The translations under genes and the position numbers were made by a program. DNA of 43,773 bases, taken from NCBI RefSeq assembly GCF_022763345.1, contig NZ_JALEGS010000023.1, positions 1-43,773 on the forward strand, read 5' to 3'. Below are positions 14,944-23,053 of the stretch, piece by piece. Each line of letters begins with the position of its first letter. Positions within the stretch are counted from its first letter, which is position 1. A model generated the notes under the pieces. It was not told where the DNA came from. It saw only the letters and a list, made by a program, of their open reading frames with translations, and ran no database searches. The stretch comes from Phaeodactylibacter sp. (lineage in GTDB: Bacteria; Bacteroidota; Bacteroidia; Chitinophagales; Saprospiraceae).

Positions 14944-16328
14944 CCACCCTTGCGCAGCGCCTCAATTTCCTCAATGGTCTTCGGGATGTCAGGGCCCAGG
15001 ACCCGGTAGCCCTCTTCGGTAACCAGTACGTTGTCTTCGATCCGGATGCCGCCAAATCCAAGGTAGGTTTCTACCTTTTCATAGTCGATAAATTCAGCGT
15101 GTTTGCTCTCTGCTTTCCACTGGGCGATGAGCTCCGGAATGAAGTAAATGCCGGGCTCTACGGTGAGGACAAAACCAGGCTGTAGTGCACGGGCCAGGCG
15201 CAGGGATTTTAAGCCAAACTGTGAACTGCGCTTAAGTTCATCGGAATAGCCTACGTAATCTTCGCCCAAATCCTCCATATCGTGCACATCCAGCCCCATC
15301 ATGTGGCCTAGGCCGTGGGGGAAGAATAAAGCGTGCGCGCCGGCTTCCACGGCAGCATCGGCATCGCCTTTCATAAGCCCCAGCTGAGTTAGGCCGGTCG
15401 TAATGATCTTCGCCGCCAGCAAATGAATGTCTTTGTAAGGAACGCCGGGCTTGATGGCTTGAATGGCTTGTTCCTCCGCATCCAGAACAATCTGGTAAAT
15501 CGCTTTCTGCCGGTCTGTAAAGTTGGGGCTCACCGGGAAGGTCCGGGTGATGTCACTGGCATAGTCTGTTCTGGGAGCCGCCGCTCCAAAGTCGCAGAGG
15601 ACGAGATCGCCTTCTTTCATAATATCCCCGTGGTAGTGGTTGTGAAGGGTCTGGCCATTAACGGTAAGGATGGCCGGGTAGGCAAGGGCGCCTTCGGTAG
15701 CCAGCGCAATGCCTTCCACCATGCCCGCCAGTTGGGCTTCCTTCATGCCCGGTTGGGCGGTTTTGGTCGCCTGAACATGCATTTGGCGGGTGATCGCCAG
15801 GGCGGATTCGATTTCGGCAATTTCTTCTGCCGACTTGACAGACCGCTGGGCAACAATGGCTTGGATTAGCGTTTCAGAGGGTCGTAATGCCTCAACGGGC
15901 GTGCTCAGCCACCGGCTCAACTGCAGGCTGCGGTCAGCCCTGTAGGGAGGAAGGAAGTGAATGGTCCGCCCGTCCGCCTTAGCTTTTTTTAGGAATTCTT
16001 CTAATTGCTCAACGGGCAGTGCCTGTTCTGTGCCCGACAGGTTTTTAAGGTCACTCAGACCAGGCTGTGGGCCCATCCAAACTACATGCTCTACGGTCAT
16101 TTCCGGCGCGAACAGCAGGGCTTCTCCGGAATCTGCGTCCAATACGCCGGCTACCCCCGGCTGATTGACCCCAAAGTAGTACAAAAAGCTACTATCCTGC
16201 CGGAAGCGGTAGACGTTGTCGGCGCAATTCATCGGGCTCTCGTTGTTGCCGGGGAGTAAAATAAGCCCCCCGGGCATGGAGGCTTGTAATTGCTTTCGGC
16301 GTTCCTGATAAATGCTGGCTTTGAACAT
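14940..16328 (-). CDS. Xaa-Pro aminopeptidase (M24B)
   Basis: A 462-residue aminopeptidase P. An AMP_N domain (1-~150) precedes the pita-bread catalytic domain. Metal ligands are visible in order: Asp in L-C-D-F-G-A-A, Asp in Y-A-S-D-I-T-R-T-F, His in F-F-P-H-G-L-G-H, Glu in L-T-V-E-P-G-I-Y-F and Glu in G-G-I-R-I-E-D-N. It removes N-terminal residues ahead of proline and is probably cytoplasmic (no signal peptide). Family length is normal and no key residue is missing. It is divergent from the KdsC-like gene at 16473. Confidence 0.95.
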   Translation of the reverse strand: MFKASIYQERRKQLQASMPGGLILLPGNNESPMNCADNVYRFRQDSSFLYYFGVNQPGVAGVLDADSGEALLFAPEMTVEHVVWMGPQPGLSDLKNLSGTEQALPVEQLEEFLKKAKADGRTIHFLPPYRADRSLQLSRWLSTPVEALRPSETLIQAIVAQRSVKSAEEIAEIESALAITRQMHVQATKTAQPGMKEAQLAGMVEGIALATEGALAYPAILTVNGQTLHNHYHGDIMKEGDLVLCDFGAAAPRTDYASDITRTFPVSPNFTDRQKAIYQIVLDAEEQAIQAIKPGVPYKDIHLLAAKIITTGLTQLGLMKGDADAAVEAGAHALFFPHGLGHMMGLDVHDMEDLGEDYVGYSDELKRSSQFGLKSLRLARALQPGFVLTVEPGIYFIPELIAQWKAESKHAEFIDYEKVETYLGFGGIRIEDNVLVTEEGYRVLGPDIPKTIEEIEALRKGG

Positions 16329-16443
16329 GTTGACTGTATTTTGAAGCGGTCCACAACCGTAGACCTGCTATGATGACTAATTCCAGGGATGGGAATATAT
16401 TGAATCCTACCCATTTATTCGCCAAGTTCTTGCCCTATTCCTG

Positions 16444-16451
16444 TACATTTG
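16444..16451 (+). promoter_or_regulatory. -7 promoter element for kdsC-like/ubiA operon
   Basis: TACATTTG matches TAnnTTTG and lies 21 bases before the ATG at 16473. The only nearby TTG (16430-16432) is closer than the usual -33 spacing, so the -33 element is uncertain. Confidence 0.45.
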
Positions 16452-16472
16452 TAGGGAAACGAAAAGCCACCA

Positions 16473-16976
16473 ATGAATCAACTGGAACAATTCAAGGAAA
16501 TAGAAACGTTTATTTTTGATGTGGACGGAGTGCTAACCAACAGTCAGGTCCTGGTCACAGAGGAAGGTCAGCTACTCCGCAGTATGAGCATTCGTGACGG
16601 GTATGCGCTCAAAACAGCCGTCCGGCAGGGCTTTAATGTGGCGGTGATTACCGGAGGGCGGTCAGAAGGTGTCCGGCTGCGGCTGGAAGGACTGGGGATC
16701 AAGGATATTTATACCGGGATAAGCGACAAACTATCGGCATACGAAGACTACATCGAAAAATACGGGCTGGATGAGCGTAAAATCCTGTACATGGGAGACG
16801 ACCTGCCCGACCTGCCGGTAATGCGACGGGTGTGGGTACCTACCTGTCCCACCGATGCTCAGCCGGAGCTTTTCGAAGTAGCAACTTATATTTCCCCACT
16901 GAAAGGAGGGGATGGCTGTGCCCGCGATGTGATCGAGAAAGTCCTCCGCCTCAATCAGGAATGGCCAGAAGTGTAA
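16473..16976 (+). CDS. kdsC: KdsC-like HAD phosphatase
   Basis: A 167-residue HAD-superfamily phosphatase of the 3-deoxy-D-manno-octulosonate 8-phosphate phosphatase type. Catalytic Asp16 and Asp18 are in F-I-F-D-V-D-G-V-L-T; further motifs are I-R-D-G-Y-A-L-K, V-I-T-G-G-R-S, G-I-S-D-K and Y-M-G-D-D-L-P-D. This capless tetrameric family dephosphorylates KDO-8-P in lipid A core synthesis. Because related sugar phosphatases share the motifs, the exact substrate is probable rather than certain. It is 3 bases ahead of the UbiA gene, so they form an operon. Confidence 0.88.
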   Translation: MNQLEQFKEIETFIFDVDGVLTNSQVLVTEEGQLLRSMSIRDGYALKTAVRQGFNVAVITGGRSEGVRLRLEGLGIKDIYTGISDKLSAYEDYIEKYGLDERKILYMGDDLPDLPVMRRVWVPTCPTDAQPELFEVATYISPLKGGDGCARDVIEKVLRLNQEWPEV

Positions 16977-16979
16977 CCG

Positions 16980-17918
16980 ATGAATGTATTTTATGCCTTC
17001 CTGCGCCTGATCCGCCTGCCTAACCTGCTGATTGTGGGGTTGACCCAATATCTGTTTTACGGAGCACTGTTGCAACCGGCATTTGAGCAGTACGGCATCG
17101 GATTAACACTGCCGCCTCAAACCTTCTGGTTGTTCGTGCTCGACACGATCATGATTACCGCAGCGGGCTACATCATAAACGATGTTATCGATTTCCGCAT
17201 TGACCTGCAAAACCGTCCGGAAAAAGTAGTGCTTGGGCGCTACATCCGCAAGCAGACGGCTTATTGGCTCTATTTTTCCATTATTCTGCTAGGTTTCTTT
17301 CTGGCGTTTTACCTGGCGCTGAGCGTGCAGAATATGCCACTCGTTGCCATTTATCCAATAGGGGCGGGGCTGTTGTTTTGGTATTCCTACCAGCTCAAGA
17401 AGCTGCCGTTGTGGGGCAATCTGCTGGTTTCGCTGTTTTGTGCGGGGGTGCCTGGTATAGTCTGGTTCGCGGAGCGCGAAGGGTTTGCCATGCTGGCTGA
17501 AATTGATCCCGTAGGTGCCGCTCATTTGGCAACGATTATGGTTTGGTATCTGCTTTTTGCTTTTGGATCTAATCTCTACCGGGAACTCATCAAGGATATG
17601 GAAGACGTGGAAGGAGACCGGATGGAACAGTGCCGCACAGTACCGGTTCTCTGGGGTATGAACACGGCAAAAGGGCTGGCTGCTGCTGTTGGCGTGGGGT
17701 TGCTGGCATTAATTGTGGCGATGGTGGTGCATCAGCGCGAACTTTTTTCCCTGTTGAGCCATCTATACGTGACCGTAGCGTTGATCGCACCGCTTGGGCT
17801 GAGTTTGGTTTGGTTATTCCGGGCAAAGGTGCCTGCCGATTACCACCGGGTGAGCACGATGGCCAAACTGATTATGCTCAGCGGGCTGATTTTGCTGCTG
17901 TTTTTTGCTGTATACTGA
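16980..17918 (+). CDS. UbiA-family prenyltransferase
   Basis: A 312-residue integral membrane prenyltransferase with about eight or nine hydrophobic helices. The first Asp-rich motif is N-D-V-I-D-F-R-I-D (Asn67, Asp68, Asp71, Asp75) and the second is around residues 204-217, Y-R-E-L-I-K-D-M-E-D-V-E-G-D. These coordinate Mg-diphosphate of the prenyl donor. The Bacteroidota group is often labelled geranylgeranylglycerol-phosphate transferase by similarity, but a role in quinone or another prenyl lipid is equally possible. It is translationally close to the KdsC-like gene. Downstream lie a hairpin and the repeat. Confidence 0.88.
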   Translation: MNVFYAFLRLIRLPNLLIVGLTQYLFYGALLQPAFEQYGIGLTLPPQTFWLFVLDTIMITAAGYIINDVIDFRIDLQNRPEKVVLGRYIRKQTAYWLYFSIILLGFFLAFYLALSVQNMPLVAIYPIGAGLLFWYSYQLKKLPLWGNLLVSLFCAGVPGIVWFAEREGFAMLAEIDPVGAAHLATIMVWYLLFAFGSNLYRELIKDMEDVEGDRMEQCRTVPVLWGMNTAKGLAAAVGVGLLALIVAMVVHQRELFSLLSHLYVTVALIAPLGLSLVWLFRAKVPADYHRVSTMAKLIMLSGLILLLFFAVY

Positions 17919-17927
17919 CGATTAAGT

Positions 17928-17945
17928 GGTTTGCCACAGCAAACC
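17928..17945 (+). terminator. Hairpin after ubiA-type gene (possible terminator)
   Basis: Perfect 7-base arms GGTTTGC and GCAAACC around a CACA loop, 9 bases after the UbiA stop. There is no T-tract, so termination is uncertain; it may be an mRNA-stabilising 3' hairpin. The remainder of the gap up to 18011 shows no gene. Confidence 0.4.
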
Positions 17946-18011
17946 TACTCAATGCTTGCCCGCGTCTCGTCGCCTTTGGGCTTTGACAACCTTAAAGGCA
18001 GGAGGGTCAGC

Positions 18012-18179
18012 ATTTACGCTGGGAAGTGGCTTGCTCTGATATCGCAAATCCAAGATTCCAGACGATGAATGTCTGGATCAATGGCCCAGACGATGAATGT
18101 CTGGACTTTAAGCCCGACATTTATCGTTCCCCGTGCTGGCCGACAGCGCCAGTAGGTGACCACTTCGTATTGCGTATAA
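18012..18179 (+). repeat. Mosaic hairpin repeat, copy 2
   Basis: Second copy of the element at 1-173, same strand. It has the same two CCAGAC-GATGAAT-GTCTGG palindromes (18058-18076 and 18086-18104), the same linkers and the same end (GCGTATAA). Differences are block-like. The 5' extra hairpin of copy 1 is missing. The third palindrome is interrupted after TTATCGT by about 27 bases that contain a new hairpin, CTGGC-cgacagc-GCCAG (18136-18152). The element ends 19 bases before the maf ATG, so it forms most of the maf upstream region. Confidence 0.88.
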
Positions 18180-18198
18180 CTTAAATTTTAACTGACCT

Positions 18199-18774
18199 AT
18201 GCAAACATTAGAACTCCCGATCATTCTGGTGTCCAAATCTCCCCGCCGCCGCCAACTTTTGGAGCAGGCGGGCTTTCAATTTACCATAAAGCCACAGGAT
18301 GTTCCCGAAGATTATCCGGATGATATGCCCGTAGAGGAGGTCGCGCCCTTTCTGGCTCAGAAAAAGGTCCGGGCCTCCATGCATGCGCTGGAAGGCAAAG
18401 GGGTGCTGTTGGGTGCCGATTCCGTGGTGATTCTCGATGGCGTGATTTACGAAAAGCCCAAAGACCGGGCTGATGCGCAGCGCATCCTCCGGGAATTGTC
18501 AGGGCGTGAGCATACCGTTATTACCGGGGTTTGTCTGGCGAATGCGAAACAGGAGCGGGTCTTCTCCGGCGTCTCCCGCGTTCACTTTGATAAGCTTTCG
18601 GATGAGGAGATCGACTTTTACATCGACAAGTATCAACCCTACGATAAGGCAGGAGCTTACGCCATTCAGGAATGGATCGGGCTTTGCAAGATCAACAAAA
18701 TTGAAGGCACTTACGCCAATATTATGGGGCTGCCGGTAGACTTGGTGTACCAAGAGCTGCAGTATTTCCTGTAG
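18199..18774 (+). CDS. maf: Maf nucleotide pyrophosphatase
   Basis: A 191-residue Maf/YhdE-type nucleoside triphosphate pyrophosphatase. The N-terminal signature L-V-S-K-S-P-R-R-R-Q-L-L (10-21) and A-D-S-V-V-I-L-D and Y-D-K-A-G-A-Y-A-I-Q-E segments are typical. This subgroup hydrolyses dTTP/UTP and modified pyrimidine nucleotides and is linked to house-cleaning and septum inhibition. Its 5' region is formed by the mosaic repeat, ending 19 bases before the ATG, so its transcript start probably lies in or before the repeat. It ends 4 bases from the convergent dynamin gene. Confidence 0.95.
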   Translation: MQTLELPIILVSKSPRRRQLLEQAGFQFTIKPQDVPEDYPDDMPVEEVAPFLAQKKVRASMHALEGKGVLLGADSVVILDGVIYEKPKDRADAQRILRELSGREHTVITGVCLANAKQERVFSGVSRVHFDKLSDEEIDFYIDKYQPYDKAGAYAIQEWIGLCKINKIEGTYANIMGLPVDLVYQELQYFL

Positions 18775-18778
18775 GGCT

Positions 18779-20533
18779 TTATTCCTCTTCCATCTGCGGG
18801 GGTGCTGAATCGCTTGCAACGGAGGCCTGAAGGGCTTCCAGCCTGCCTGTAATATTTGTACTTCGGGCGGTGAGTTTTTCAATCTGCTCCCCTTCCTTTT
18901 CCAGCAGCAGGTCGAATTTGACAAAGTTCTCATCAATACGGCTGCGCAGATTCGTGATATAGGTCTTGAGGTTAGTGCTGACTTCCTCTTGCAGCCGGGT
19001 GCCGCCCTTGTCAATTTCCTTACTGAATTCGCGCAGTACTTGTTTGCGTTTGGAGGAGGTGGTAAAGCCTGCGAAAATCAGGCCTACTGTGGTGAGAATG
19101 CCCCCGGTGATGTCAAAAACAGCCCCTTGCGTCACCGCTGCCAGCACAATACCAATCACCGCCAGGCCACTGCTTGCCGCCAGGCTTGGTGACACAGAAC
19201 TTTTGTCCGGGAAGAGGCTCTCATCGGTGAAATTCTCCGTGCGGCTCACAAAGCGGGCAAACTGTTCTTGCAATTCCCGAAGTATATTATTGCGCTTCTC
19301 GGCAATATCGCTGAACAGCTCGTGGTCATCCCGCAGGATGGTCTCACTGTTCCTGATCTTCAGGTCAATCATCTTGGCCATTTGCTGAATGCTGTCGGCC
19401 AGGTCTGCCACACCATCGTTGAGCTTGGCCTTGAGTTCTTTATTCAGGTCGGTTTCGAGTTCCCGGGCCAGGTCTTCCAGCCATTCCTTCAGGGATGCTT
19501 TTTTGCTAAAAATGGATACAACCGATCGCCGGAGTAAGGGGAAGAACGAAAGCCCGTCGCTCAGCTCCTGTTTCTTGCTGCGGGTGATGCGCTCGTAACC
19601 GGCAATCATATTCTCTACCAGCACGTCTACCTGTTTCAGGCTTTTGGCTTCCTGCTTGACCAACGTCTCCCGGATGTCGCTGCGGAATTCAGTGTCCGCT
19701 TCGTACTGTTTCTGACGAAGAGCAACCCCTGCCGCAATCCGGTCATTGATATTCTCAGCTGTATCGATGTTGTTGTTGAGCTTTAGGATGGGCGCTCTGC
19801 CTCCGGTGATGTGCTGATTGATGTAGGAACGTACTGGCGCAAAGCCACTCTCTTCCTTTTGCCCTTCCTGCTCCTGTTTGGCGGAGACGGTGAATACCAC
19901 CGGGTCTTTAATACCCTGCTTTTCTGCATATTCTATGACCCCGTTGCGGTTAACTTCAAGGTCTTCTGCAGGCATGAGGTCTTTTTGCTGCAGCACAAAA
20001 ATGATTTTCTTGCGCCAGTCGCTGTGGATGTAGTCAAAAAACTGCCAGGCGGACTGCCGGTAGGGGTTCTTGGCTTCAAATACAAAGACGATCAGGTCGG
20101 AAGCCGGGATAAAGCTCTCGGTGATTTCCTGATGGTGCTCCACGATGGTGTTGGTGCCCGGAGTGTCTACGATGGCAATTTCCTTTAATATCTCAACGGG
20201 CAACAGGATTTTCTTTAGGTAAGGGTTGATCTGCACCTGTTCGGCTTCCTCCCCATAGAGAATCTGCTGAATGGTATCGGTCATGGGCTGAGGGGCGACT
20301 TTGGTTACCTCCTTGCCGGTATCTAGCAGGGCATTAATGAAACTGCTTTTACCGGCTTTCACTTCCCCGACAATCACAAACATGAACGGTTCGTGAATGC
20401 GGCTTCGGAGATCACTAACGGTCTGCGTCAGCTCCTCGCTGTCTATACGGATGGCCAGTTCATGCAGGTCTTTGACGATCTCATCAACCTGTGCCCGGTA
20501 GGCCTGTAAATGTTTATTGATCAGTGGAGTCAC
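18779..20533 (-). CDS. Bacterial dynamin-like GTPase
   Basis: A 584-residue large GTPase of the dynamin/BDLP group. The G domain has P-loop G-E-V-K-A-G-K-S (56-63), switch Thr85, D-T-P-G (123-126) and a G4-like L-Q-Q-K-D (181-185, where Asn/Thr-Lys-x-Asp is usual). Long helical stretches follow (about 290-440), then a paired hydrophobic membrane segment near 462-505, and a final coiled coil to 570. Such proteins remodel or repair membranes. The WbqC gene upstream overlaps by four bases (ATGA), so the two are co-translated. Partner and membrane are unknown. Confidence 0.9.
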   Translation of the reverse strand: MTPLINKHLQAYRAQVDEIVKDLHELAIRIDSEELTQTVSDLRSRIHEPFMFVIVGEVKAGKSSFINALLDTGKEVTKVAPQPMTDTIQQILYGEEAEQVQINPYLKKILLPVEILKEIAIVDTPGTNTIVEHHQEITESFIPASDLIVFVFEAKNPYRQSAWQFFDYIHSDWRKKIIFVLQQKDLMPAEDLEVNRNGVIEYAEKQGIKDPVVFTVSAKQEQEGQKEESGFAPVRSYINQHITGGRAPILKLNNNIDTAENINDRIAAGVALRQKQYEADTEFRSDIRETLVKQEAKSLKQVDVLVENMIAGYERITRSKKQELSDGLSFFPLLRRSVVSIFSKKASLKEWLEDLARELETDLNKELKAKLNDGVADLADSIQQMAKMIDLKIRNSETILRDDHELFSDIAEKRNNILRELQEQFARFVSRTENFTDESLFPDKSSVSPSLAASSGLAVIGIVLAAVTQGAVFDITGGILTTVGLIFAGFTTSSKRKQVLREFSKEIDKGGTRLQEEVSTNLKTYITNLRSRIDENFVKFDLLLEKEGEQIEKLTARSTNITGRLEALQASVASDSAPPQMEEE

Positions 20534-21171
20534 ACGATGGGGTTTTGATCAGCAAATTGCTTTAGCAGCAGCGGTGCCTGAGGCCCGGTACAGAAAAGCA
20601 GGTCTAAAATACTCAAATTCGGGATAAACCCATGCCGTTCCTGAAACACCTGGGGGTAGGGCAGGGGTTCGAAATCCAGCTTTGGGTGTTTGGGGTGAAT
20701 GGCTTCGCGCAAGTCGAGGGTGCCTTCCGGAACAGCTCCGTAATCGGTCGTCTTCCGAATATCCACTGCCAATTGGAGTGTCCGGAGCAGCTGCACAAGC
20801 AGAGCCCGGTTGAGGTCAAAGAGGTTATCCGGTTTGCTGCGGAGGATGTCCTCGATGGGCTCGGCATAGAATTCGAAGAATGGGGATTTCCCATAAGCGG
20901 ATTTAATACTGTGCCAGTGTTCGCCAAACCAGGGTTTTTTATAGTCCACCCTCACCTGATGAATGGGCATCTGCTGGTGCTTACCTTTTTTGAGGGGGAC
21001 AGAAAGCAGCATCGGCCCGTTAGCGCCGACCAAATGCGCCCGGTTACGGTAGCTACGCTTCTGGTAGTGCTCCTGCGCTTCGAGGTAAACCGTATTCACT
21101 TGTGACAGTACGGAGAAGTATTGTACAGGCGGCAGGTATTGTGCTTCGATAAGTATGGATAAGTCGGCCAT
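20530..21171 (-). CDS. WbqC family protein
   Basis: A 213-residue WbqC-like protein. The family pattern is I-E-A-Q-Y-L-P-P-V-Q-Y-F near the start, Y-Q-K-R-S-Y-R-N-R-A and L-S-V-P-L-K-K-G, then W-x-x-H-W-H-S-I-K-S-A-Y-G-K-S-P-F-F. Members occur in polysaccharide or glycopeptide-related loci and may be amino-sugar or amide-modifying enzymes; biochemical function is not established. It overlaps the dynamin-like gene by ATGA and is divergent from the large membrane protein at 21292, with a 120-base intergenic region in which no certain promoter is assigned. Confidence 0.9.
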   Translation of the reverse strand: MADLSILIEAQYLPPVQYFSVLSQVNTVYLEAQEHYQKRSYRNRAHLVGANGPMLLSVPLKKGKHQQMPIHQVRVDYKKPWFGEHWHSIKSAYGKSPFFEFYAEPIEDILRSKPDNLFDLNRALLVQLLRTLQLAVDIRKTTDYGAVPEGTLDLREAIHPKHPKLDFEPLPYPQVFQERHGFIPNLSILDLLFCTGPQAPLLLKQFADQNPIV

Positions 21172-21291
21172 CGTTCGCTGTTTAGACGCTGTTTGCGGCT
21201 GGCGACCACAAAGTAGGGAATTTTAAACCAGTTATCCATTCCCGCGTTTGGCAAATGATGGTTTTCTTTGCACCGTCAAATCCAAACCCAC

Positions 21292-22782
21292 ATGACAGCC
21301 AAGACTTCTTATTTGTACGCTATTGCACTGCTTTTGCTGGTCGTCAACCTGCTGGTTGGCAATGGGATGACCACCATCTGGGACGGAGTGGAAGCCATGC
21401 TGGCCTGGCAAATTCAACACGATGTGGCGGGGCCTACCTTCCATGAACAGCTGGCCGAACTGCTAATGGGCAGTACCCTCGATCCGTTCTTCCTGCGGTT
21501 CTCCGGAGCGATAGCAGTAGTTCTTGGACTGACGGCATACTACATCTTTGCCCGCCGCCTGGTCGGTACAGAGATTGTACTGAATACGCTGGCGCTGGCT
21601 GCCTCTTCTTTGCTGATGGCAAATCTGGCTAAAGTCGCTTCCGGTGATATCTGGGCGATGATGTTGCAGTGGCTGGCGTACGCGGCTATGATCCGTTATC
21701 TGAAGCAGCCTCAGCTGAGCTGGCAGTTGAGTTTCTATGCCCTTGCTGCGCTGGCTATATGGGTACAGCCTTTGCAATCGCTGATTTTTCTGTTGGGCAC
21801 AGCAGCCTTTCTCTACTTTATGCACGCAGATGGGCGTCGGCTTCTGCGCCTCAATCCCTGGGCAATGGGCCTGCTGACGGCGGGCGGGCTTTATGCTCTG
21901 CAATGGCTGGATACCGGTGGGGACACCTTTTATATAGGTTTCCGTACAGGAAGATTCCTTTGGGTGAATGCCGTAGGCATACTTCCTTTTCTGGGGCTTG
22001 TGCTGGGCGGCATCGTGGAGCATAGCCAACGATTGGGCAAACGGGATGAACAAGCGGTGCTTTACATAGGGGCATTGATTTTCGCCTTGCTCGGGCACAG
22101 CCTGGCGCTGCAGCCTTTGCTGGCGATGGTTGCGGCCCGGCAGATGCGCAACTATTTCCATAAAGGTTATCCGCACCGGGGACTGGTCAAAGCGGGTGCA
22201 GTATTGCACCTTGTCGCTGCGGCTTGTTTTCTGATCTTGTTCATGATTGGCAGCTTTGTACAGTTCCGCGGACTGGGCTTTCAAGCCGGACTGGCTACCG
22301 GCGGGCTGTATTGGGTGTGGAGTTTTGTCGCGGTGGTGGGGTTCGTGGGCGCACGTGCTTCTTATGCCCGCCTTGGTACTATTATGAGCGGCATATTACT
22401 GACGACTTTCTTTTGGATTCAGTTCAGCCCGTTGCTGGAAGTACAGCGCAACTGGGCGCAGGAAATCATAGAGCCGGAAGGGCCTTTTCCTAAGCCTGCA
22501 GATCAGTTTATTGTCGGCAGGGGAGAAGGGGCTTTCCCCGGGGTAGCGACCTACGCCTATGCTGCCAATTCCAATACAGCAGTCCTGAGCAATGCCGCTT
22601 CCCTGCAGCAGGCCGTTAGAGCGCAGCAGGCTGGTACTGTAATCTTAGCGCCTCAGAGCTGGCTCCCGCCCCAACTGGATACCTTGCAGACCGATACTAC
22701 AGTTTACAAGGGCTGGAATGCGCCCCTGCAACCTGCAGTATGGGTCCGCTGTGAAGGGAAACCTAAGCTGTCTGGAAAATAA
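21292..22782 (+). CDS. Polytopic membrane protein, GT-C-like
   Basis: A 496-residue membrane protein with about ten or more hydrophobic helices up to residue ~400 and a soluble C-terminal tail of about 90 residues. The first loop carries W-D-G-V-E-A-M-L-A-W-Q-I, similar in place to the Asp-Glu loop of ArnT/GT39-GT83 lipid-linked glycosyltransferases, though the usual D-E dipeptide is absent. A lipid-A or glycan-modifying transferase is plausible but not proven. ATG 21292 is preferred; an in-frame TTG at 21268 would add eight polar residues. The 3' end overlaps the small convergent membrane gene by 20 bases. Confidence 0.7.
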   Translation: MTAKTSYLYAIALLLLVVNLLVGNGMTTIWDGVEAMLAWQIQHDVAGPTFHEQLAELLMGSTLDPFFLRFSGAIAVVLGLTAYYIFARRLVGTEIVLNTLALAASSLLMANLAKVASGDIWAMMLQWLAYAAMIRYLKQPQLSWQLSFYALAALAIWVQPLQSLIFLLGTAAFLYFMHADGRRLLRLNPWAMGLLTAGGLYALQWLDTGGDTFYIGFRTGRFLWVNAVGILPFLGLVLGGIVEHSQRLGKRDEQAVLYIGALIFALLGHSLALQPLLAMVAARQMRNYFHKGYPHRGLVKAGAVLHLVAAACFLILFMIGSFVQFRGLGFQAGLATGGLYWVWSFVAVVGFVGARASYARLGTIMSGILLTTFFWIQFSPLLEVQRNWAQEIIEPEGPFPKPADQFIVGRGEGAFPGVATYAYAANSNTAVLSNAASLQQAVRAQQAGTVILAPQSWLPPQLDTLQTDTTVYKGWNAPLQPAVWVRCEGKPKLSGK

Positions 22783-22894
22783 TGTACATCAGCGCCAGCA
22801 AGACGAAAGTGGAAATCAGGAAAATATTCAGAATGCGCTTTCCTTCGCGTTTGTCTTTTGCTGCAATCTTTTGTTGTCTTCTCGAACGTGCCAT
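22763..22894 (-). CDS. 43-residue single-pass membrane protein
   Basis: A short protein: a strongly basic N-terminus (M-A-R-S-R-R-Q-Q-K-I-A-A-K-D-K-R-E-G-K-R) followed by one hydrophobic helix (I-L-N-I-F-L-I-S-T-F-V-L-L-A-L-M) and a short tail. The distribution predicts a cytoplasmic N-terminus. An upstream in-frame start at 22966 adds a poorly coding stretch, so the internal ATG is chosen. No family recognised. The clean basic-plus-helix layout supports a real gene; the 20-base overlap with the convergent gene is unusual. Confidence 0.55.
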   Translation of the reverse strand: MARSRRQQKIAAKDKREGKRILNIFLISTFVLLALMYIIFQTA

Positions 22895-22955
22895 AGCATC
22901 TTGGTTTTGGTTAGCAGAATAAAGAATTAGGTTTGGTAAAATAAGGCTTATGCCG

Positions 22956-22970
22956 AAACTTCGCAAGTTT
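22956..22970. promoter_or_regulatory. Palindrome in divergent promoter region
   Basis: Perfect inverted repeat AAACTT-CGC-AAGTTT between the small membrane protein gene and the phosphoglucosamine mutase gene. Size and place suit a dimeric regulator site; no regulator gene is adjacent. Confidence 0.35.
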
Positions 22971-23053
22971 TACCAGGAGCGACTGGCTATGGCCACTGCG
23001 ATTTGCACGCTAATTTTTCTATTTTTACCCGCAAATCAAACTACACCTATCTC

